DNA of 64,000 nt. Source: Methylobacter tundripaludum. GTDB lineage: Bacteria > Pseudomonadota > Gammaproteobacteria > Methylococcales > Methylomonadaceae. The notes beneath the pieces were generated by a model, which saw only the letters and a list, made by a program, of their open reading frames with translations, searched no databases and was not told the origin of the DNA. The translations under genes were made by a program, and so were the position numbers. Below, piece after piece: positions 1 to 9,206 of the stretch; position 1 is the stretch's first letter, and each line of letters starts with the position of its first letter. The DNA lies in contig NZ_PTIY01000011.1 of the NCBI RefSeq assembly GCF_002934365.1, positions 1-64,000 on the forward strand, in the 5' to 3' direction.

Positions 1-111
1 GAGGCCGCCATCGAAGCGGTCGAAAAATGGAAATTCATTCCAGCCAAGCGGGGCGACACGCCGGTGGCCAGTTCGGTTATCGTACCCATTAACTTTGTTT
101 TGAATAACTAA
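1..111 (+). CDS. tonB: TonB energy-transducer protein, C-terminal end (5' truncated by window)
   Basis: Only the last 36 codons are present, in frame from base 1 to TAA at 109-111. They read EAAIEAVEKWKFIPAKR and end in VIVPINFVLNN. The 'A..AV..W.F.PA..G..P' pattern followed by a 'V.VPI.F.L' strand is typical of the TonB C-terminal domain that contacts TonB-dependent outer-membrane receptors. exbB and exbD follow on the same strand, which supports the call. The protein would span the periplasm and pass inner-membrane proton-motive energy to receptors. Most of the protein lies outside the window, so length and N-terminal anchor cannot be judged. Confidence 0.8.
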   Translation, partial: EAAIEAVEKWKFIPAKRGDTPVASSVIVPINFVLNN

Positions 112-141
112 TAAGTAGACGTTCAAAAGTCTTTTAACGTA

Positions 142-224
142 ACCATGAAGAGCATGAAGAGCATGAAGAGCATGAAGGGCGTGAAGTTATTTTTCTTCTT
201 CATGATCTTCGTGTTCTTCATGGT
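142..224. repeat. ATGAAG-type palindromic repeat, copy 1
   Basis: Several tandem 'catgaag' units run one way and then reverse as 'cttcatg', giving an imperfect palindrome bounded by accatgaag and cttcatggt. Related copies lie at 30884, 50644, 53318 and 57890. It fills the gap between tonB and exbB; the remainder of 112-364 shows no gene. Confidence 0.7.
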
Positions 225-364
225 AAATAAGGAGACAAACGTTTTTTCATTTGGTTAAAAAACTTTTGCTTACTTATATGCACAGTCCAATGGACAGTGC
301 GAAATTGGAGTGTCTTTCGTGGACAGCGCTTAACCTCAATTAATAAATAAAAAAGGAGATATTA

Positions 365-1030
365 ATGCCCACTCATATTTCACCGGAAGTCATCATAGAC
401 GGTACCCTGTACACACTGCTGATTTTTTCGGTGGCCACTTGGACGGTGATACTTTTTAAAATCTGGGAATTTGCCAATAACAGTTACCGTAACCGGCGTT
501 TTCACGCCGCGTTTTGGGATGCAGGCGATCTGGCGCAAGCCGAATCGGTTCCGGCAGACACAGCGATAGGCCCGCAGGCCCGGATTGCGCAACAGGGCTT
601 TACCTGGCTCAATGAAAGCCGTCTGTCCGACGGCAAGCAGCTTAAATATTGCGGCGCCCAAGCTGACCTGCTGGAACAAGCGATGCGTGAGCAAATGCAG
701 AAAGAACAACATCTGATGGAGAGCGGCCTGACCATGCTCGCCAGCATCGGCAGCACCGCGCCGTTCGTCGGCCTGTTCGGCACCGTATTGGGCATCATGC
801 ACGCGATGCATGAGATCACCGCCAGCGGCTCGACCAGCCTCGACGTCGTGGCCGGCCCGATCGGCGATGCGTTGGTCGCCACCGCAATCGGTATCGCCGT
901 CGCGGTACCGGCCGTATTGGCCTACAACTTCTTCCTGCGCCGGGTCAAACAGCATCGTGCCGGCTTGGAAAACTTCGTCGCCAGCTTTCTGCATATCGTC
1001 TTCGGCACAGACAGTAAAGTTAAGGAATAG
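365..1030 (+). CDS. exbB: ExbB, MotA/TolQ/ExbB proton-channel family
   Basis: 221 residues, the usual size for ExbB/TolQ proteins. A hydrophobic segment near residues 13-30 is followed by a cytoplasmic loop rich in charged residues and Gln. Two further membrane segments lie near residues 125-150 and 165-195, including GSTAPFVGLFGTVLGIMHAM and a 'GDALVATAIGIAVAVPAV' segment, the family's signature helices. With ExbD it forms the inner-membrane proton channel that powers TonB. The ATG is preceded by AAAAAGGAGAT, a strong ribosome-binding site. It lies between tonB and exbD, so a TonB-ExbB-ExbD complex serving metal or siderophore receptors is likely. The substrate receptor is not in the window. 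Confidence 0.93.
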   Translation: MPTHISPEVIIDGTLYTLLIFSVATWTVILFKIWEFANNSYRNRRFHAAFWDAGDLAQAESVPADTAIGPQARIAQQGFTWLNESRLSDGKQLKYCGAQADLLEQAMREQMQKEQHLMESGLTMLASIGSTAPFVGLFGTVLGIMHAMHEITASGSTSLDVVAGPIGDALVATAIGIAVAVPAVLAYNFFLRRVKQHRAGLENFVASFLHIVFGTDSKVKE

Positions 1031-1034
1031 ACAC

Positions 1035-1445
1035 ATGGCTTTTAAACCGCAATCGGAAGATGAAGGAGCGATGAGCGAGATTAACGTCACGCCGCTGGTC
1101 GATGTGATGCTGGTGCTGGTTATTATTTTGCTGGTGACCGCGCCTATGCTGACACAATCGGTGCGCGTGACTTTGCCGAAAACCGCCGAGACCACGGCGG
1201 ATACCAAAGATCAGCCGCTACAGCTCGGCATTGATGCGCAGGGGGCGATAACGCTGAATAAGCTGCCGATGGCCGATCTGGCCGCATTGGAAACGGCGTT
1301 GAAGAACGAGCTCGCGCAAAACCCCGAGATAGGACTGCATTTATACGCCGACCAGGACGTTGTTTATTCCAAGGTTGCCGAAGTCATGGCGACGGTGCAG
1401 CACGCGGGGATCGCCAAAATAGCCTTTGTGACTGTGGAGCAGTAA
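1035..1445 (+). CDS. exbD: ExbD, biopolymer transport protein
   Basis: 136 residues from the ATG at 1035, four bases after the exbB stop. The N-terminus carries INVTPLVDVMLVLVIILLV, the single ExbD/TolR membrane helix with the conserved Asp of the proton path. A periplasmic domain follows, ending in a beta-alpha-beta fold. The reading frame stays open upstream to 810 inside exbB, but the ATG at 1035 gives the family's normal N-terminus. It works with ExbB to drive TonB. The tight spacing to exbB and to the next gene indicates one operon. Confidence 0.93.
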   Translation: MAFKPQSEDEGAMSEINVTPLVDVMLVLVIILLVTAPMLTQSVRVTLPKTAETTADTKDQPLQLGIDAQGAITLNKLPMADLAALETALKNELAQNPEIGLHLYADQDVVYSKVAEVMATVQHAGIAKIAFVTVEQ

Positions 1446-1446
1446 T

Positions 1447-2817
1447 TTGCCCGGCAGGATTTGTACAGTAAGTTTGTGCGTTCTAGGTTGCACGGTGATG
1501 CTGCTGACCGCATGCGCTACGACGCCGGAGCGCAATGCAACCGACATGACCCCATTTCCGGCGCAATGGACAGCCGCCAATGCATCCGATAAGCCCATTG
1601 CGACACAATGGTTAAGCGCCTTTGCCGACCCGGAGCTAAGCGCATTAGTGCATGATGCATTGAACCATAACTATGACCTGAAAGTCGCCGCCGCCCGCGT
1701 CTATGCAGCACGGGAGCAGGCGCGGATCGACGGTGCGGCGCGTTGGCCGCAGCTGGCTTTTGCCGCGGGATACCGGCACGGCGCGACCATAACGAACAGC
1801 GAGAGCGGCGCGTTTGAAGCGCTGTTCGCGATGAGCTGGGAAATCGATGTATGGGGGCGCATCAAAGCCGCCCAGCAAGCAGCCGGACAGGATGCCGAAG
1901 CCGTGGCCGCCGATTATCACGGCGCCGGATTGTCGCTGGCGGCGCGCACCGCACAAAGCTATTTTGAATTGATCGAAGCCAACCTCCAGGCCGAGGTCGC
2001 CGAGCAATCGACCAAGGATCGCCGAACCATCGTCGATCTGGTCCGCGGCCGGTTTGCCCGTGGCTTGACCCGCGGCCTCGATTTACGCTTGGTGTTGACC
2101 GATCTGGAGAATGCCAAAGCGCAATTGGCCGGTGCGCGCAATCGGGTGCAAATCGTCACGCGCCGTTTGGAAGTGTTGCTGGGCCGCTATCCCGGCAATA
2201 GCTTTAAAAAGCGCTCAGCCTTGCCGACGCCGCCGGCCGCTTTATCCGCAGGCTTGCCCTCGGAACTGTTGGCGCGGCGGCCCGATCTGGTCGCCGTTTT
2301 GTCGCGGCTGCGGGCGGCGGATTCCCGCGTGGAAAGCGCGAAAAAAGCGCTGTTGCCCAGGATCACCCTGACCGCCGCCGGAGGCACAGGCAGCCCGGCG
2401 CTGACTGAGCTGATCGACCCCCGCGCCGTCGCCTGGAATTTGGCTATGGGACTGGTGCAGCCCATTTTCACCGGAGGCCGCCTGACGGCGGCAATACATT
2501 TGAATGAGGCGCGCACCGAAGAAGCGTTTAATCAATATCAAAGTACGGCGCTTAACGCCTTTCGCGAAGTGGAACAAGCGCTGGCTGCGGAATCCTGGTT
2601 AAGGGAGCAGGAGCGGGCGCTGAAGGAAGCTGTCGAGCAAACCGAAGCCAGCCGAAAGCTCGCTATCTATTCGTACCGCCAAGGCCTGATCGAAATCCTG
2701 ACATTGCTGGACAGTTACCGCAGCACCCTGAACGCCCAAAGCGCGCATCTTTCCGTGCAACGGCAATTGCTCAGCAACCGGATTGATCTTTATCTGGCCT
2801 TGGGGGGCGGGGTTTAA
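1447..2817 (+). CDS. Outer-membrane efflux lipoprotein, NodT/TolC family
   Basis: 456 residues. The start is a TTG at 1447, one base after the exbD stop; a GTG or ATG near 1495 is possible but would shorten the signal peptide. The N-terminus is a lipoprotein signal with lipobox LTAC (Cys23). The rest matches outer-membrane factors of tripartite pumps: two repeated long alpha-helical halves (around residues 60-250 and 275-455), with the family motif RPDLVAVLSRLRAAD near residue 278. It should form a trimeric outer-membrane channel tunnel. The adaptor and RND pump genes downstream complete the set. Translational coupling with exbD is likely. Confidence 0.9.
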   Translation: MPGRICTVSLCVLGCTVMLLTACATTPERNATDMTPFPAQWTAANASDKPIATQWLSAFADPELSALVHDALNHNYDLKVAAARVYAAREQARIDGAARWPQLAFAAGYRHGATITNSESGAFEALFAMSWEIDVWGRIKAAQQAAGQDAEAVAADYHGAGLSLAARTAQSYFELIEANLQAEVAEQSTKDRRTIVDLVRGRFARGLTRGLDLRLVLTDLENAKAQLAGARNRVQIVTRRLEVLLGRYPGNSFKKRSALPTPPAALSAGLPSELLARRPDLVAVLSRLRAADSRVESAKKALLPRITLTAAGGTGSPALTELIDPRAVAWNLAMGLVQPIFTGGRLTAAIHLNEARTEEAFNQYQSTALNAFREVEQALAAESWLREQERALKEAVEQTEASRKLAIYSYRQGLIEILTLLDSYRSTLNAQSAHLSVQRQLLSNRIDLYLALGGGV

Positions 2818-2821
2818 GGTG

Positions 2822-2885
2822 AAGGGCAAAAGGCGAAAGGCGAAGGGGGCCGTGTTGAAGCTTAGGTGTTTCGCCTTTTGCCCTT
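2822..2885. repeat. Perfect 17-bp inverted repeat between efflux genes
   Basis: Left arm aagggcaaaaggcgaaa (2822-2838) is exactly matched by its reverse complement at 2869-2885, with a 30-base spacer. It lies between the outer-membrane factor and adaptor genes. There is no T-run after it, so it looks more like a REP-type element than a terminator. Similar 'aaggcgaaaggc' sequence recurs at 4080-4110. Confidence 0.7.
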
Positions 2886-2909
2886 TGTCTTTCGCCTAAA
2901 AAAACATTT

Positions 2910-4076
2910 ATGAGACGTTATTTAATGATTGTACAAAGCCGATTGAAAATTCTGCTGCCCGTTGTCTTGTTGCTGGCCGGTATCGCCAGCGCTTGGGCGG
3001 TTATTGCGACGCGCCCGCAAATGACGCTGCAAACGCCGAACACTGAAGCGCCGCTGGTTACCGTGATTCAGGTCGAACCGCAATCGCTCCGGCTTGATGT
3101 CCATTCTCAAGGCGTCGTCACGCCGCGCAACGAAATCGATTTGATACCGGAAGTCTCGGGTAAAATCATCCAGCTTCATCCCGATTTTGTCGCAGGCGGT
3201 TTTTTTGTCCGCAACGACCTGTTGGCGGCTATCGATCCGCGCGATTATGACTACGCTATTTCCCAAGCCCAGGCGCAAATCGCCGAAGCCAAACGGCAAT
3301 TGGCGATGGAAGAGGCCCAGGCCGAGCAGGCGCATAATGAATGGCAAGCCTTGGGCGAAGGAACGGCCTCGCCGCTGGCGATGCATGAGCCGCAACTGGC
3401 CGAAGCCCGCGCCAAACTTAAAGCCGCCGAAGCCAGTCTGCTGCAAGCCCAGACCAAGCGCAGCCGGTGCGAATTGCGCGCGCCGTTTACCGGACGCCTG
3501 CAAACCAAGCTGGTCGGTTTGGGCCAAACCATCCAAGCCGGCGAAAAACTGGCGCGCATCTATTCGACCGATCTGGCCGAAATCAGGTTGCCGTTGCCGA
3601 CCGATCAGCTGGCCTATCTGGATTTGCCGCTGGGAGAAGGGCAGTGCGGCGAGACCTGTCCCAAAGTGACATTCACCGCCGACTTCGCAGGAACCGTGCA
3701 AACCTGGGAAGGCCGTATCGTGCGCAGCGAAGGCAAGCTGGATGACACTACCGGCGTGCTCTATGCGGTGGCCGAAGTGCTCAATCCGTATAGCCGAAAA
3801 GACCGGAACTCACCGCTGCTGGCCGGGCTGTTTGTGCAGGCGCAGGTACTGGGCAAGGAACAGCAAAATCTGTTTGTGCTGCCGCAGGTTGCAATCAACG
3901 CCTCGCAGCAGGCCTTGGTCGTTGACGCCGAACTGCGGTTGCATATCCGCCGCCTTGAGGTGCTGCGCAATGAGCCGGATCGTATTCTGGTGAAAGGCGG
4001 CCTGAACGCAGGCGACCGGATTGTGACGTCCGGTATTCATGTGCCGGTGGAAGGCATGAAGGTCAGGGTCGAATGA
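2910..4076 (+). CDS. RND efflux periplasmic adaptor (membrane-fusion protein, HlyD/AcrA family)
   Basis: 388 residues. An N-terminal membrane anchor (about residues 12-32) is followed by a beta-barrel/lipoyl half (LIPEVSGKIIQLHPDFVAGGFFVRNDLLAAID), a coiled coil rich in Ala/Gln/Glu (about residues 110-185) and the second lipoyl half (RAPFTGRLQTKLVGLGQTI). It would link the outer-membrane factor upstream to the RND pump downstream. ATG at 2910 gives a positively charged N-terminus; ATG at 2925 is an alternative, and neither has a clear ribosome-binding site. The substrate is unknown. Confidence 0.9.
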   Translation: MRRYLMIVQSRLKILLPVVLLLAGIASAWAVIATRPQMTLQTPNTEAPLVTVIQVEPQSLRLDVHSQGVVTPRNEIDLIPEVSGKIIQLHPDFVAGGFFVRNDLLAAIDPRDYDYAISQAQAQIAEAKRQLAMEEAQAEQAHNEWQALGEGTASPLAMHEPQLAEARAKLKAAEASLLQAQTKRSRCELRAPFTGRLQTKLVGLGQTIQAGEKLARIYSTDLAEIRLPLPTDQLAYLDLPLGEGQCGETCPKVTFTADFAGTVQTWEGRIVRSEGKLDDTTGVLYAVAEVLNPYSRKDRNSPLLAGLFVQAQVLGKEQQNLFVLPQVAINASQQALVVDAELRLHIRRLEVLRNEPDRILVKGGLNAGDRIVTSGIHVPVEGMKVRVE

Positions 4077-4204
4077 TTAAGGTAAAAGGCGCAAGGCGAA
4101 AGGCAAAAAAATTCTTGGACGCACAGCGTCCTGAAATGCTACGAATCATAGGTCACAAGGCTTTACACCCTGTCCAGATTACACGGCGCAGCGCGCCGAG
4201 ACTG

Positions 4205-4229
4205 CGTTCCCACGTAGCGCGTGGGAACG
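4205..4229. repeat. 'gttcccacg' palindromic repeat, copy A
   Basis: cgttcccacg (4205-4214) and cgtgggaacg (4220-4229) form a perfect 10-bp stem around five bases. It lies in the 192-base gap between adaptor and pump genes. Related copies are at 39513, 39821, 46223, 51531 and 56063. Confidence 0.65.
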
Positions 4230-4268
4230 AGGTAATATCTGTCCATGCAAGCCGTATTTTTCTAACTC

Positions 4269-7200
4269 ATGAATAGTTCACCACACTATCGTTCTACCGG
4301 CCTTTTAGCCTGGTTCGCCTCCAATCCGGTGGCGGCCAACCTGTTGATGATACTGATCATTATCGGCGGCATCGTCGGTTTTAAGGTGATGGACAAGGAG
4401 GTGTTTCCCCGTTTTAACCTGCAACAGATCGAGATTACTGCAAATTATCCGGGCGCGGGGCCTTTGGAAATCGAAGAATCGGTGTGCGTGCGCATCGAAG
4501 AGGCGATCAGCGATATGCCGGGGATCAAACGGCAAAGCAGCGTGATTCTCGAGGGCGAATGCACCGTCAAGGTCTGGGTGTTGCCGGATTACGATCAGGA
4601 TCTGGTTATCAGTTCCCTGCGCGGACGCATTCAAAATATTCCCCGGCTACCGAAAAACCTGGAAAAAATCGACGTGCAACCGGCCACCCGCAATGGCGAT
4701 GACGGCGTTATCTGGGTGGCTTTGCACGGCCCTACCGATCCGCTGACGCTGCAACGTTTCGGCGAGCGCATTCGCGCCGACCTTGAGCAAATCCCCGGCG
4801 TGTTCCGGGTAATCAATTATGGCGAAATTCCTTATGAAATCGTTATCGAGGTGTCTTCGGCCAGACTGAATCAATACCACCTGTCCCTGCACGATGTCAC
4901 CGAAGCCGTGCGTCGCGCCTCGCTGGACCAGTCGGGCGGACTGGTGAAAACGCCGTCAGGCGAATTGCAGCTCAGGGTCAAGGGCAAAGCCAAGGACGCA
5001 TCCAGTATCGGCGATCTGGTGCTGCGCACCCATGCCGACGGCACGCGCTTGCGTCTCGGCGAGGTTGCCGTGATCCGCGACGGCCTCGAAGAGCGGCTGT
5101 CGGAATGGCATTATAACGGCGAGACCGCCCAGGGCTGGGCAATCCATACCAAATACAGTTCTGTCGACGTGGCGCGCCGGGTTAAGGACTATGTCGCCGA
5201 CATGCAGCCGCAACTGCCGGAAGGTCTGGCGATGACGACCTGGTGGGATGATTCGCAGGCTTACGAGGAGCGGGTGCGCACGCTGGTGGAAGACGGCCTC
5301 GGCGGCTTCGTGCTGGTATGCCTGGTGTTGACCTTGTTTTTGCGCTTGCGCGTGGCGGTCTGGGCCGGAGTCGGTATTTTCACGTCGGTACTGGGCGCGT
5401 TGTGGCTGATGCCGATGCTGGATGTGTCGCTGAACATGCTGTCGTTGTTCGGTTTTCTGTTGGCGATGGGTATTCTGGTCGACGACGCGATCATTATCGG
5501 CGAAAGCGTGCATTCGCATCAGCAGGACGGGCAGGATGCCGAGGCCAGTCTTGCCGGTGCGATCAGCGGCGTACAGGCGGTGGCCTTGCCGGTGATCCTG
5601 TCGGTCATGGTGGCTTTGGTGGCGTTCCTACCGGGGCTGTTCCTGCCCGGATGGGCCGGGCAGATGATGAAACCGATCTGTCTGGTGATGATTTTGACCC
5701 TGGTGTTTTCGCTGATCGAGGCCTTGCTGATTCTGCCGTCGCATCTGGCCGCGCCCAATCGCGCGGTAACGGCTTATTCCCGGCTGGAACGTTTACGGGG
5801 CAAGCTCAATGCCGGCCTGGACCGCTTTGTCGAGCGTTACTACCGCCCGTTTCTGCAATTCGCACTGAATTGGCGCTACCTGTGCGTCGCCGGTTTCATG
5901 GTGTTGATACTCCTGTGCGGCGCATGGCTGGACAGCGGACGGCTGCGCATGTCCCTGCAGGCGGATGTGGTCAAGGACAGTTTCTGGGTTTCCCTGGCAT
6001 CGCCGCAGGATGCGCCTTACAGCGAAGTGCGCGGCCGGGCGCAACAGGTGGAGCAGGCGTTTTTTGCGCTGCGAGATGAACTGGACGGAGCAAACCGCGA
6101 TCCCAAGAAAGCCGGCGTCGTTGTCGGACTGGAAACCATGATCTGGGAGCATAGCGCCGGTTTCTGGACCGAATTTTCGGAGGAAGGCCGGCGACGGATA
6201 GTCGTCGAAGATTTTATCAATGAGTGGCGTAAACGTATCGGCGACCTGGGCCGCACCAAGATCGATTTTCTGTACAAGGAAGGCGACGTGCCTTACGACA
6301 TCGAGATTGATCTCGGCGCGACCGATTCCGAGATGCTGCCTAAAGCCGCGGCTGAGCTCAAGCGCGCACTGGAAGGCTATCCCGGCGTTTACGATGTGGT
6401 GGATTCCAGTGAGCCGGGCAAGCCGGAAATCCGCTTGACCTTGAAGCCGGAAGCGGAACGCTTAGGATTGCGCCTTGAAGATTTGTCCGAGCAAGTCCGT
6501 CACGGCTACTATGGCGATGAAGTGCAACGCTTGCAGCGCGGGCGTAATGAAGTCAAGGTGATGGTGCGTTATCCGCGCGACGAACGCCAGTCGCTGGACA
6601 GCCTGGCGGCGCTGCCGGTGCAACTGCCTGACGGCCAGCATGCGCCGTTGGGCACATTAGCTAAAGTGACATTAACCCCCGGCGTCGCCAAGCTGATCCG
6701 GCAAGACCGCCGCCGGGTGTTGAAAGTGCAGGCGCGGGTCGACCGGCAAAAAGCCGATGTCAACGCGATCTATGCGGGGCTGGAAACCGGCGAGCTGAAA
6801 AACTTGCGCTTGAATCATCCCGGCCTGAGCGCAACCATCGGCCAGGATCGCCAGGAACAGCAATCCATGCTTGAGGCGCTGAAACAAAACACGCTGATCT
6901 CGCTGCTGGTGATTTATGTGCTGATTGCGGTGCCGTTCCGCTCGTACCTGAAGCCGCTGATTTTCCTGTTGGCCGCGCCGGTCGCCTGGTGCGGGGCGGT
7001 CATTGCGCACGGGCTGGCGGGTTTGCCGTTGTCGATGGAATCCTTGGTCGGGATGATCGCGGCCAGCGGCGTGGTTGTCAACGACAGCCTGGTGCTGCTG
7101 GATTATATGAAAGAGAACCACGACCCGGAAAAGCCGATTACGGAATTGATTTGCGCCGCCTGCACCTCGCGGTTTCGGCCGATCTTTTTGGCTTTCCTGA

Positions 7201-7358
7201 CCAATTTCGTCGGATTTCTGCCGGCGCTGCTGGAAACCAGCCCGCAAGCGCAATTTTTGATTCCGATGACCTTGTCCCTGTCGGCGGGCCTGTTGCTGGG
7301 CATGGCAGCCAGCCTGATACTGACGCCGGTTTGTTACGCTATTTTGGGCAAGGCTTGA
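4269..7358 (+). CDS. RND-family efflux transporter permease (AcrB/MdtBC-like)
   Basis: 1029 residues, the full length of hydrophobe/amphiphile-type RND pumps. A first membrane helix lies near residues 20-42. A large periplasmic porter domain is followed by a helix bundle from about residue 340 containing GILVDDAIIIGESVHSH, where the paired Asp is the proton relay. A second porter loop and a second bundle (about residues 870-1025) carry 'GVVVNDSLVLLDYMKEN'. It would use the proton gradient to export small molecules through the adaptor and outer-membrane lipoprotein encoded just upstream. ATG at 4269 is a good family start. Without a local regulator the substrate cannot be guessed. Confidence 0.92.
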   Translation: MNSSPHYRSTGLLAWFASNPVAANLLMILIIIGGIVGFKVMDKEVFPRFNLQQIEITANYPGAGPLEIEESVCVRIEEAISDMPGIKRQSSVILEGECTVKVWVLPDYDQDLVISSLRGRIQNIPRLPKNLEKIDVQPATRNGDDGVIWVALHGPTDPLTLQRFGERIRADLEQIPGVFRVINYGEIPYEIVIEVSSARLNQYHLSLHDVTEAVRRASLDQSGGLVKTPSGELQLRVKGKAKDASSIGDLVLRTHADGTRLRLGEVAVIRDGLEERLSEWHYNGETAQGWAIHTKYSSVDVARRVKDYVADMQPQLPEGLAMTTWWDDSQAYEERVRTLVEDGLGGFVLVCLVLTLFLRLRVAVWAGVGIFTSVLGALWLMPMLDVSLNMLSLFGFLLAMGILVDDAIIIGESVHSHQQDGQDAEASLAGAISGVQAVALPVILSVMVALVAFLPGLFLPGWAGQMMKPICLVMILTLVFSLIEALLILPSHLAAPNRAVTAYSRLERLRGKLNAGLDRFVERYYRPFLQFALNWRYLCVAGFMVLILLCGAWLDSGRLRMSLQADVVKDSFWVSLASPQDAPYSEVRGRAQQVEQAFFALRDELDGANRDPKKAGVVVGLETMIWEHSAGFWTEFSEEGRRRIVVEDFINEWRKRIGDLGRTKIDFLYKEGDVPYDIEIDLGATDSEMLPKAAAELKRALEGYPGVYDVVDSSEPGKPEIRLTLKPEAERLGLRLEDLSEQVRHGYYGDEVQRLQRGRNEVKVMVRYPRDERQSLDSLAALPVQLPDGQHAPLGTLAKVTLTPGVAKLIRQDRRRVLKVQARVDRQKADVNAIYAGLETGELKNLRLNHPGLSATIGQDRQEQQSMLEALKQNTLISLLVIYVLIAVPFRSYLKPLIFLLAAPVAWCGAVIAHGLAGLPLSMESLVGMIAASGVVVNDSLVLLDYMKENHDPEKPITELICAACTSRFRPIFLAFLTNFVGFLPALLETSPQAQFLIPMTLSLSAGLLLGMAASLILTPVCYAILGKA

Positions 7359-7663
7359 GTCCGCTCCACCGGAGCGAAACGGCGCCACCCTCATTCATAA
7401 CTCGGTTGGATGGGGTTCACGGGTAAGGATAATCGCCCAAAAACACCTAAAACCTTTACGTTATTGATAAGTAACCGTACTTATTGATTGCAAACGTTCG
7501 ATTCTCTATTTTAAACATACCCGTGCGGCATTGTCGGCCTTGATGATGTCGGCTGCATGTAAACGGCGCTATCGAGGGGCGTTGACTCTCAGACCTGTTT
7601 TGGGCTCCGGTTTTTTATGACGGTGCATTTCCTCATTTTATCCGATACCTGCAATGTTCCCGT
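7359..7663. other. Intergenic region after the RND operon
   Basis: 305 bases without a supported gene. It contains a short hairpin (cgctccaccggagcg, about 7367-7381) just after the RND stop, without a T-run. The rest is AT-richer and probably holds the promoter of the histidine kinase gene, but no site can be named with confidence. Confidence 0.4.
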
Positions 7664-9205
7664 ATGACTGAGTTTTTTGGTATTAAAAACGAGACCCCTT
7701 ATAGCTATTGTCTGAGCTGTAGCCCGGAATTGCTTTGGCTGCACGTTATTTCGGATTTGCTGATCACGCTTTCCTTTTATGCCGTTTTCCTGGGGGTCGT
7801 CCGTTTTATCCGGCAGCGTAAAAATTTACCCTATCCGTGGCTGTTTGCCTTGTTCGCCGGATTTATTGTCGCCTGCGGCGCCACGCACTTACTGTCGGTT
7901 ATCATGATTTGGCTGCCTTTATATTGGCTGGACGGCCTGTTTAAAGCCTTTGCGGCGGCGCTCTCTGTCGCGATTCTTGTGCCGAGGCTGCATCTTATTC
8001 CCCGCATCTTGTCTGTCTCCGGCGCTACACACCTTCAAGCTGAGGCGGAGCAAGCGGAGAATAAACTTGCGGTTATTTCCGATAGCGTTGAGGCCTGCAT
8101 ACTGGATTCCCTGACCTCTCAGATCGCCGTGCTGGATACGCAGGGCGTTATCGTTGCGGTCAACAAGGCGTGGCGGCGGTTTGGCAAGGAAAACGGCAGT
8201 CAAGCTATGCCGGGATTTGATTATCTGGACGCTTGTAAAAGAGGACTCAATCAATCTTATGGCGATCAGGGAGCCGCCGCTCATATCGGCATTGCGGCGG
8301 TTCTGGCCGGCGAGCTGGAAACATTTCAGCTGGAGTATTCGTGTCATTTATCCGATCAGCAACGCTGGTTTTACATGAACGTGTCGCCATTGCGAGGTTC
8401 TCGCCGGGGGGCGGTGCTCAGCCATGAAAACATCACCGAGCGTAAGTACCGGGAGCAGCAAGACAAGGATCATCTGGATCAGCTCGCTCATGTCACTCGC
8501 CGCGGATTGATGGGCGAAATGGCGTCGGGCATCGCCCATGAAGTCAACCAGCCCCTGTCTGCGATTTCAAGCTATACGCAAGTGAGTTTAAACCTGATTA
8601 ACACGGAAGACCCCGATCTGGTAAAGCTCACCGAGATATTGCATAAAACCCAGCAGCAGGCGTTGAGGGCGGGGTGGATCATTCATCGCATGAGGGAGTT
8701 TGTGCAAGCGCATGCAAAATACCGTTCAACGGCCGATGTTAATCATTTAATTCATAACGCTGCCGGCCTGTGTAGCGCCGAACTTAAACGAAACCACATC
8801 AGGCTGACCTTTGAGCTGAAAAGCAACCTGCCGCCTATCTATGTCGATTATGTGCAAATCGAACAAGTCATCATCAACCTGATCCGAAACAGCGTTGACG
8901 CGCTGCAAAACTTACCGCCGAAACAGCAGCGCCAGTTATCCATCCATAGCGGATTGGTGGGGGATAACGGCATACAGGTCAGGATGAAAGACAATGGGCC
9001 GGGACTCGATGAGGACCAGCAACAAAAAATATTAACGCCTTTTTACAGCACCAAGACCGATAGCATGGGCATGGGCTTACCGATCAGCCGCTCTCTGGTC
9101 GAAGCTCATGACGGCACGTTGCGTTTCGATAGCGCGCCCGGAAAAGGCGCCACTTTTTATTTCACGCTGCCGATACACAGAAAACTTGATGGGGATGGGG
9201 GCTGA
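7664..9205 (+). CDS. Sensor histidine kinase with ethylene-receptor-like N-terminal membrane domain
   Basis: 513 residues. Residues 13-110 hold three membrane helices that resemble the ethylene-binding domain of plant ETR1 and cyanobacterial Etr1: YCLSCSPELLWLHVISDLLI followed by FIVACGATHLL. Cys71 and His75 keep the C-x3-H spacing of the copper ligands, and Asp31 matches the conserved helix-1 Asp. The ETR1 helix-1 Tyr appears as Phe38, with Tyr39 beside it. A PAS domain follows (about 150-255). Next come a HisKA box with His292 (GIAHEVNQPLS) and a HATPase domain (NLIRNSVDAL, DNGPGLDEDQ, GMGLPISRSLVEAH). No receiver domain is fused and no response-regulator gene is adjacent. The domain calls are clear; ethylene or copper sensing is inference. 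Confidence 0.85.
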   Translation: MTEFFGIKNETPYSYCLSCSPELLWLHVISDLLITLSFYAVFLGVVRFIRQRKNLPYPWLFALFAGFIVACGATHLLSVIMIWLPLYWLDGLFKAFAAALSVAILVPRLHLIPRILSVSGATHLQAEAEQAENKLAVISDSVEACILDSLTSQIAVLDTQGVIVAVNKAWRRFGKENGSQAMPGFDYLDACKRGLNQSYGDQGAAAHIGIAAVLAGELETFQLEYSCHLSDQQRWFYMNVSPLRGSRRGAVLSHENITERKYREQQDKDHLDQLAHVTRRGLMGEMASGIAHEVNQPLSAISSYTQVSLNLINTEDPDLVKLTEILHKTQQQALRAGWIIHRMREFVQAHAKYRSTADVNHLIHNAAGLCSAELKRNHIRLTFELKSNLPPIYVDYVQIEQVIINLIRNSVDALQNLPPKQQRQLSIHSGLVGDNGIQVRMKDNGPGLDEDQQQKILTPFYSTKTDSMGMGLPISRSLVEAHDGTLRFDSAPGKGATFYFTLPIHRKLDGDGG

Positions 9206-9206
9206 T

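Noticed and set aside
380-1207. Long minus-strand open frame opposite exbB/exbD
   Set aside because: It is the antisense shadow of two clear genes, with no plausible protein features.
4073-4276. 67-codon open frame between adaptor and RND pump genes
   Set aside because: It runs through a palindromic repeat, shows no domain, and fits intergenic sequence.
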